Origin: Mucilaginibacter sabulilitoris
Lineage (GTDB): Bacteria > Bacteroidota > Bacteroidia > Sphingobacteriales > Sphingobacteriaceae
Direction: 5' to 3'
DNA length: 64,000 nt
NCBI RefSeq assembly: GCF_034262375.1
Contig: NZ_CP139558.1
Span: 6,324,001 to 6,388,000 of the forward strand
A program made the translations under genes and the position numbers. The notes below the pieces were generated by a model, which saw nothing but the letters and a program-made list of their open reading frames with translations, did no database searches and was not told the DNA's origin. This document shows positions 58,947-64,000 of this stretch, piece by piece. How positions within the stretch are numbered: the stretch's first letter is position 1; every line of letters starts with the position of its first letter.

Positions 58947-60665
58947 TTAATTCATAAAAACTGATCCTACTGGCACTACATCGGCATGTGAAAACGAGCG
59001 AAGAAATCCCGACTTATAATAATTAAGTTTTTCTTTACGGTTTTGTGCTTTAAGACTCTGATATAAACCCAGCAATGACCATCCGTTGCCTGGATTATGC
59101 ACCAGGTCTTCCTTGTATACTTGCTCTGCTAAAGTAATATCACCATTTTTTAAAAGGTAAGCACCCAAAAATTGCCGGGCAGGAATGGGCCATTCGGCAG
59201 GCTCGGCATAAATCATATGATCCTCAACTTTTATCGCCTTTTTTAAGCACGCGATACCGTCATCATATTTATTCCGATCTAATAAAATTGCACCATCCAA
59301 TATATTTTCTGCTATGGTGGCGCCCTCCAAAGAGGTATTAAAGGGAATTCGCCTGATCTTTAAAACCGGGTCGTTAATTTTATTACGCAATAATTCGAGC
59401 TGCCTGTTGGCAGAATCCCGTTTCCCGGTGTAAAGGAAGGCTAATCCTTTTGCAAAACTATTCAGTACCTGCGCATAAGTCCAACCGGGATCCGGCGCGT
59501 TATTATCCTTCAATATTTCATGCCATTTACCGAGGCGTACCATTGTAAGTACGGGCATCATGTACAAGTATTGGCTATAATTATCTTCCGAAGCAGGCGA
59601 AACGCTATTCCTGCAGCGTAAAGCGGCATCCATACCCTTTTCATACATTCCCCCACTTAAGGCGCAATAAGTTTCTACAGCAAACAGGTGAGGTATTGAT
59701 TTGGCAAGAGGAACATTTTTCGCAATTGAATAATATATGAGGACGCTTTTATCAGCCTTGGTATTGGCATCAACACCTTGAAAATATAATCCGTTTCTTT
59801 GATAAACATGGCTCGCCATATGAACCATGTGCCCTACGCCGGGGAAATTCCTTTTTAAAGCTTCGGCATTTGCCAAAGCCACTTCCGGGTTACGGGATGC
59901 CTCTGTTAAGTGAATATAATAATGCAAAGCGCCAGGATGATCAGGATTTGCTTTCAAAACACCTTTGCACAGGTCAACCAGTTCCGGGGTCCATTCTTTA
60001 GGCAATTCTTCAGTAGTCCAAAAATCCCAGGCATGCATCAGCATCATGGCATCTATGTAAAGTATTTTAATATCCGGGTCGTTGGGGTATGTTGATATCA
60101 GCTGCTTCATTCCGTTCGCGTACCCCATATTATCATTTGTTGTTTGTTCATTTGTCGAAGGATAACGGAGGTTCATTACCCTGATGAGCCCTTTTTCTTT
60201 TTCAGTTGCATGATTTGCAGTCGCGTTCAATTGTTTTAAAACGGCGGGCAAACCTTTTGGTACAACGTACAGGTTAGCAGCATTATAGTAAGGGCCCATG
60301 CTTAATGCCTGCCCCCAGTAGGTCATAGGTGAAGAAGGGTCAAATCTTGCCGCTTCTTTAAACGAGGCAAACGCCTCTTTCAAATGATAACTATAATACA
60401 TGGTTAAGCCCTGGTCAAAATAAAATTGGGCGCTATCATTACGTGTTGAAATATGGTAACTATAATGGCCCCAGCCAGGTAACTTTACTATGAATTTTCC
60501 GTTTGCTGTGGTAATCCCGTCATCAACAGCCGAAAACGAGCCGCAAATAACCGATCTCGTTCTTCTAATCTCATTTTTGCCCGGTAATTTTTTGATTTGA
60601 AATGCAAACAAATATGTTCCGAGCAAAACAACAGAAAGCGCCAAAAACAACGATACCTTTTTCAT
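58947..60665 (-). CDS. TPR-repeat protein, exported
   Basis: Protein of 572 aa with a signal or membrane segment (about 4-22). TPR-like helical repeats cover most of the remainder, including YYSYHLKEAFASFKEAARFDPSS and GGMYEKGMDAALRCR. Such proteins are binding scaffolds; the partner is unknown. It stands alone. Confidence 0.8.
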   Translation of the reverse strand: MKKVSLFLALSVVLLGTYLFAFQIKKLPGKNEIRRTRSVICGSFSAVDDGITTANGKFIVKLPGWGHYSYHISTRNDSAQFYFDQGLTMYYSYHLKEAFASFKEAARFDPSSPMTYWGQALSMGPYYNAANLYVVPKGLPAVLKQLNATANHATEKEKGLIRVMNLRYPSTNEQTTNDNMGYANGMKQLISTYPNDPDIKILYIDAMMLMHAWDFWTTEELPKEWTPELVDLCKGVLKANPDHPGALHYYIHLTEASRNPEVALANAEALKRNFPGVGHMVHMASHVYQRNGLYFQGVDANTKADKSVLIYYSIAKNVPLAKSIPHLFAVETYCALSGGMYEKGMDAALRCRNSVSPASEDNYSQYLYMMPVLTMVRLGKWHEILKDNNAPDPGWTYAQVLNSFAKGLAFLYTGKRDSANRQLELLRNKINDPVLKIRRIPFNTSLEGATIAENILDGAILLDRNKYDDGIACLKKAIKVEDHMIYAEPAEWPIPARQFLGAYLLKNGDITLAEQVYKEDLVHNPGNGWSLLGLYQSLKAQNRKEKLNYYKSGFLRSFSHADVVPVGSVFMN

Positions 60666-60961
60666 TTTCAGTTTTTTAACAGAAGTTATTGATAAACAGG
60701 CTACCGGTAATACTATAATTGGAGAAAAGGAAAAGAATAAGCTAATATAACATGCTGCGGCTAAAAAGCCAAAGCATATTTAAGATGATTTAGTGATTTG
60801 AAAGTTGATATGGCAATGTTAAAGGAGTGGCAGACTATCGCTTCAATTTGAAACCCCTAAACAAGACCTTTGAAAAAAAGAACAACATTTTGTAAGCTAT
60901 TTTATGATGATACGACTAATGATGCAAAACGCAATAATTAATCATCAAAATAAACTGCAAA

Positions 60962-61438
60962 ATGAAACTTTTAAAACTGGCCAAATGGCTCGATGAAAAA
61001 AATGTGGCCTTCATCGTATCAAGCATCGGTATCGCCATTATCCTGCTATGGATCGGAACAACCAAATTTACACCTACCGAAAGTAATGGCATTGCCGGTC
61101 TGGTAAAAAACAGTCCGCTCATGAGCTGGATGTATCATATTTTCAGTATCAACACAACATCGGCCATTATTGGCGTACTGGAGATTTTGGCCGCGCTGGC
61201 TATTCTGGCAGGTAATTTCTCGCCAAGGGTAGGTATTTGGGGGAGCATGCTGTGTGTGGTCATATTCTTTGTAACAAGCACATTCTTCCTCACCACGCCA
61301 GATACTGTTACCATGTTTGACGGTGTTTATGCTCCATCCGGAACTGGCTCATTTCTGATAAAGGATATAAGCATTTTGGGGGCGTCGTTATTCCTGTTGA
61401 GCCATTTCGCAAAAAAAACGCTCGAGAGCGGCAATTAA
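60962..61438 (+). CDS. Second DUF417 membrane protein
   Basis: Protein of 158 aa with about four transmembrane segments, including IGIAIILLWIGTTKFTPTESNGIAGLVKNSPLMSWMYHIF and GTGSFLIKDISILGASLFLL, the same signatures as in the 189-aa DUF417 protein at 19215. It lacks the long soluble loop after segment 1. No AraC regulator or AhpD-like gene is adjacent, so it appears to be an independent copy. The flanking sequence is non-coding. Confidence 0.83.
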   Translation: MKLLKLAKWLDEKNVAFIVSSIGIAIILLWIGTTKFTPTESNGIAGLVKNSPLMSWMYHIFSINTTSAIIGVLEILAALAILAGNFSPRVGIWGSMLCVVIFFVTSTFFLTTPDTVTMFDGVYAPSGTGSFLIKDISILGASLFLLSHFAKKTLESGN

Positions 61439-61448
61439 ACTGATCTTT

Positions 61449-61489
61449 CTTGCAATTCGTGCGGATGAATTATCTGCACGAATTACAAG
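61449..61489. terminator. Hairpin after the second DUF417 gene
   Basis: AATTCGTGC (61454-61462) pairs with GCACGAATT (61476-61484), extended by CTTG/CAAG. It starts 11 bases past the stop. There is no clear T-run, so it may be an mRNA-end structure only. Confidence 0.45.
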
Positions 61490-61651
61490 ATGTATTGGCA
61501 GATTGGCTTACACACTTAACGGCCTTGGTGATGGCTGGGGCGATATTTATTGGATGAAATTTGATAAGGGATGGTAGGCATCAGCCTCTTGATTTTTAGG
61601 CAAACTTATCTTAGCTTTAAGTATTGTTTATTGAAGATCAAGGATAAACAC

Positions 61652-61963
61652 ATGAAACCAATCATCACCCGTATATGGCATGGTACAACAAGAGCTGAAC
61701 ATGCCGATATTTACTTAGACTATCTCGAGAAAAGCGGTATCCCCGATTACAAAAACATCGACGGTAATTTATCGGCAGAGGTTTGGCGGCAGATAACGGG
61801 TGACATTTGCCACTTCTGGACCGTTACCAAATGGGACTCCTATAACAGCATTAAAAAGTTTGCCGGGAAAAACTATGAAAAAGCCCGTTACTACCCTGAT
61901 GACAAAGACTATTTACTTGACTTTGAGGAACAGGTAGAGCATTACGAAACTTTTGAATATTAG
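61652..61963 (+). CDS. Small protein, antibiotic-biosynthesis-monooxygenase-like fold
   Basis: Protein of 103 aa from the ATG at 61652; the frame is open further upstream to 61571 but that part is not conserved in style. IITRIWHGTTRAEHADIYLDYLEKSGIPDYKNIDGNLSAEVWRQ and HFWTVTKWDSYNSIKKFAG fit a dimeric alpha-beta barrel of the ABM type. The central Trp and His suggest a binding cavity, but no reaction is assigned. Confidence 0.7.
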   Translation: MKPIITRIWHGTTRAEHADIYLDYLEKSGIPDYKNIDGNLSAEVWRQITGDICHFWTVTKWDSYNSIKKFAGKNYEKARYYPDDKDYLLDFEEQVEHYETFEY

Positions 61964-62018
61964 GGTTATTCTGAACCGGAATTAAACGGATTTTAGAGAT
62001 TGTCTTGATTTATAACTA

Positions 62019-62309
62019 TTATAACTCAATAATTTGTTGTTGAAGATCAGCAGGAATACTTAACCAGTTTGTATTTGATGTTACAGTTAACTTACGTCCA
62101 TATTCATCTTTAATAATACCGATTATATGCTTATACCAGTGCAAATATGACTATTCTCTTGGTTTAGGCGAAAACAGATACCCTTCTTTATCATTCCAAT
62201 GTACTTCGGTCGCACTACGCCAAATAAGAACAAAACATTCTGTTTCGGGCTTTATAAATAACTGTCCTGCCTTATTAATTCCTATAGTCGAAATATTATC
62301 CGTTATCAT
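62019..62309 (-). pseudogene. Small gene interrupted by one in-frame TAG
   Basis: From the ATG at 62307-62309 a protein-like frame runs 53 codons to TAG, then continues in the same frame for 42 codons of equally protein-like sequence (HWYKHIIGIIKDEYGRKLTVTSNT, ending IPADLQQQIIEL) to TAA at 62019-62021. The joint reads PRE-stop-SYLHWYKH, where a Trp codon (TGG) changed to TAG is a simple explanation. No frame shift is needed. The family is not recognised. Confidence 0.55.
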
Positions 62310-62322
62310 TCTTTAGCCACCC

Positions 62323-64000
62323 CTACTGTTCATCATCTGTCGTCTCCTTCAATTCATCCTCCTTCTTGGCTTTGCCCATCTTTATTTTGGGGTTTTCCTG
62401 GGTGCCGGTAATGGTCATCGGGATACCGAATATGCCAAATGGTGGCAATCCCAGCCTGAATTGCAGGTTAAGTTTACCATCAAGGCCTACCTGGCCCTCA
62501 AACCTTGGCCTGAAGCCTGCCATGCGCATTTTGGTGCGCTCAATGGTCATGATGTTGTTGGCAATGGAGCTTTTAATGTCAACTTTGGTAACATCGCCTT
62601 TGGCCAGGCTATCATGCCCGGTTTGTTTGCCTACTGCGCTAAACAGTTTAAAGCCATATAGTTTTACCTTTTTTACAGATAACACTCCCCCGCCTTTTAT
62701 GGATGGGTATATAGGTTTCATGTCGCCGTTGAGTTTGCCATTCAATTTATAATCTAATGATACCACACCCTGTACATGCGCGGCCGATGATGCCATATCA
62801 TGAAACATCTTCACTTCTTTATAAGCCCTTTGTATATCAAATTCCTTGGCGTTGATATGATAATCAAAATACGCTTTTTGAGGGGTGGTGCTGCCGTAAG
62901 TAGCATCCATTACTACAGGAGCGCCAATTAGGGTAAAGCCAGTTTGCTTAAGCAGTATCTGCCCGTTGTTGATGGTCATTTGCCCTTTGGCATCGGTGAT
63001 ATGCAGACCCATGTATTTTACCTTTTTTATATCGGCGGTAAAATTAAGATCGAGGTTGGACGGAACCAATATAACACCGTTTGATTTGGAAGGCTTTGCC
63101 GAGGCTGGTGTGCCCGCAAAGGCCATAAAATCATCAGCAATAATTAAACCGCTGCTCAGATTAAATTCACCCTTTAACGGCGAATTTGGTTTAACCGCGT
63201 AATTAATCACGTTTGACAGCGCTCCATTCAATACAATAACCGATTTACCATAATCGGCAGTAAACTGATCGAATTTCATCTTGTCCTGATTAAAGCTGAA
63301 CGCCCCCGTTTTAATCATGAACGGCTTAGGGAACAACTCCGACCGAAGGGCAATATCTTTTACCTTCATGGTACCCGAGTTGGCCAGCCGGTCATAACGG
63401 CCTGCTGTAGCATCGCTTTGTTTACCCTTCAACGAAAAATTAGTACTGATAAAACCCTTTACATCATAGCCCTGAAGCGCGAATACCTTGTAAATTTTGC
63501 CAATATCCAAACGGCCGCGAGAGGCTATGCGGTAATCCAGATCGTCAAAATTGCGTAGGTCGGCTTTTAACAGGAAGGGTTGTCCTTCAAACTTAAACGA
63601 AACGGGTTTAATATTAACTTTCAATCCCTTTAAATTTCCGGTATTATTACGGATATCTGCGCTGACCTGTATATCCTGCAGCGGGTGCGGATAATACTTG
63701 GTTTGGATGTACCCGTTTTTCAGTTCGAGTTGCGCGTTGGTAACCGGGAATATCCTGCGGGCCGGAATGTAGCGACCTTTGGTTTGCACATTGGCCGTCA
63801 AATCGCCGCGGATATCCATGGCAGTATCGGCCGGCATAAACTGTTTAATATCGGCCATGTGAAATTTGGCCTTAATACCCGCGTCTATTAAAGTCCCGGC
63901 GGTATTGCTCAGCTTAAAATACCCTTTTAAATAATTATTAAGGGCAACCATGTTCAGGTTGCTTACCTGCATGGAGGCATGGGCTATATCATGATCGGGG
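62323..64000 (-). CDS. AsmA-like C-terminal region protein, 5' end beyond window
   Basis: At least 558 codons, open to the window edge; the first in-window Met at 63972 is internal because coding sequence continues before it. The repeated amphipathic beta pattern with conserved Gly/Asp (for example LKMRMAGFRPRFEGQVGLDGKLNLQFRLGLPPFGIFG) is typical of AsmA family proteins, which are large periplasmic beta-rich proteins anchored in the inner membrane and linked to lipid transport. The C-terminal tail is highly charged. Confidence 0.82.
   Translation of the reverse strand, partial: PDHDIAHASMQVSNLNMVALNNYLKGYFKLSNTAGTLIDAGIKAKFHMADIKQFMPADTAMDIRGDLTANVQTKGRYIPARRIFPVTNAQLELKNGYIQTKYYPHPLQDIQVSADIRNNTGNLKGLKVNIKPVSFKFEGQPFLLKADLRNFDDLDYRIASRGRLDIGKIYKVFALQGYDVKGFISTNFSLKGKQSDATAGRYDRLANSGTMKVKDIALRSELFPKPFMIKTGAFSFNQDKMKFDQFTADYGKSVIVLNGALSNVINYAVKPNSPLKGEFNLSSGLIIADDFMAFAGTPASAKPSKSNGVILVPSNLDLNFTADIKKVKYMGLHITDAKGQMTINNGQILLKQTGFTLIGAPVVMDATYGSTTPQKAYFDYHINAKEFDIQRAYKEVKMFHDMASSAAHVQGVVSLDYKLNGKLNGDMKPIYPSIKGGGVLSVKKVKLYGFKLFSAVGKQTGHDSLAKGDVTKVDIKSSIANNIMTIERTKMRMAGFRPRFEGQVGLDGKLNLQFRLGLPPFGIFGIPMTITGTQENPKIKMGKAKKEDELKETTDDEQ

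Overview
The window looks like chromosomal DNA of a Bacteroidota member of the Sphingobacteriaceae, closest in style to Mucilaginibacter or Pedobacter. This rests on AT-rich spacers, TAnnTTTG-type -7 promoter boxes, few strong Shine-Dalgarno sites, SusCD-locus debris, DUF5107, DUF2027-Smr and DUF417 proteins, and many AraC regulators. It is not phage or plasmid DNA. I saw no tRNA, rRNA or CRISPR. Assignments come from reading sequence and recalling families; no searches were run.

Layout. 1-3.3 kb: a secreted amidase (cut by the window edge) coupled to a Fur-type regulator, a PAP2-like membrane phosphatase and a COG0523 metallochaperone GTPase. A strong palindrome sits on the GTPase promoter and a related site lies in the Fur/PAP2 spacer. 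3.3-12.3 kb: L-rhamnose catabolism (rhaT, a fused aldolase/dehydrogenase, L-rhamnose isomerase, a rhamnulokinase-like kinase), divergent from a BASS transporter plus a gluconokinase-like kinase. 12.3-16.9 kb: an alpha/beta hydrolase and a ThuA protein separated by a perfect 251-bp tandem duplication, an orphan LuxR response regulator and a GH105 unsaturated glycuronidase. 16.9-20.7 kb: ribose-5-phosphate isomerase and an AraC/DUF417/AhpD-like/DUF302/NTF2 stress-type cluster. 20.8-31.6 kb: a sugar locus with a truncated SusD-associated lipoprotein, galM, a giant DUF5107-TPR protein, a sugar MFS porter, a GH36-like secreted glycosidase and a divergent AraC regulator.

31.6-46.5 kb is a mosaic of small regulator/oxidoreductase units: AraC plus two SDRs, HxlR plus SDR, ECF sigma plus a membrane partner, YjbQ, a TPR histidine kinase, a secreted creatininase homologue, DUF2027-Smr, a DUF892-like protein and an M1 peptidase. 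46.5-48.2 kb is a complete IS1182-like element between two convergent genes. 48.2-64 kb holds YtxH, a cold-shock protein, a HAD hydrolase with an altered motif, lysA and lysC, an outer-membrane barrel, a PI-PLC-like protein, an MscS channel, a TPR protein, a second DUF417 protein, an ABM-like protein, a nonsense-mutated small gene and an AsmA-like protein running off the end.

How it fits together. GH105, GH36-like, GalM, MFS and Rha genes suit a plant cell-wall (pectin/rhamnogalacturonan) degrader: GH105 can release rhamnose from unsaturated disaccharides and the rha operon consumes it. Three palindromic intergenic repeats of the TCATTGCGAG / TCATCCTGAG / TCATCCCGAG type lie between genes, one of them inside the rhamnose operon.

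I did not find a convincing wholly new multi-gene system. The best leads are the palindrome pair near the Fur/COG0523 genes, the 251-bp duplication, the IS with stem-loops at its ends, the Rcl-like DUF417 cluster and the cytosolic DUF5107-TPR fusion.
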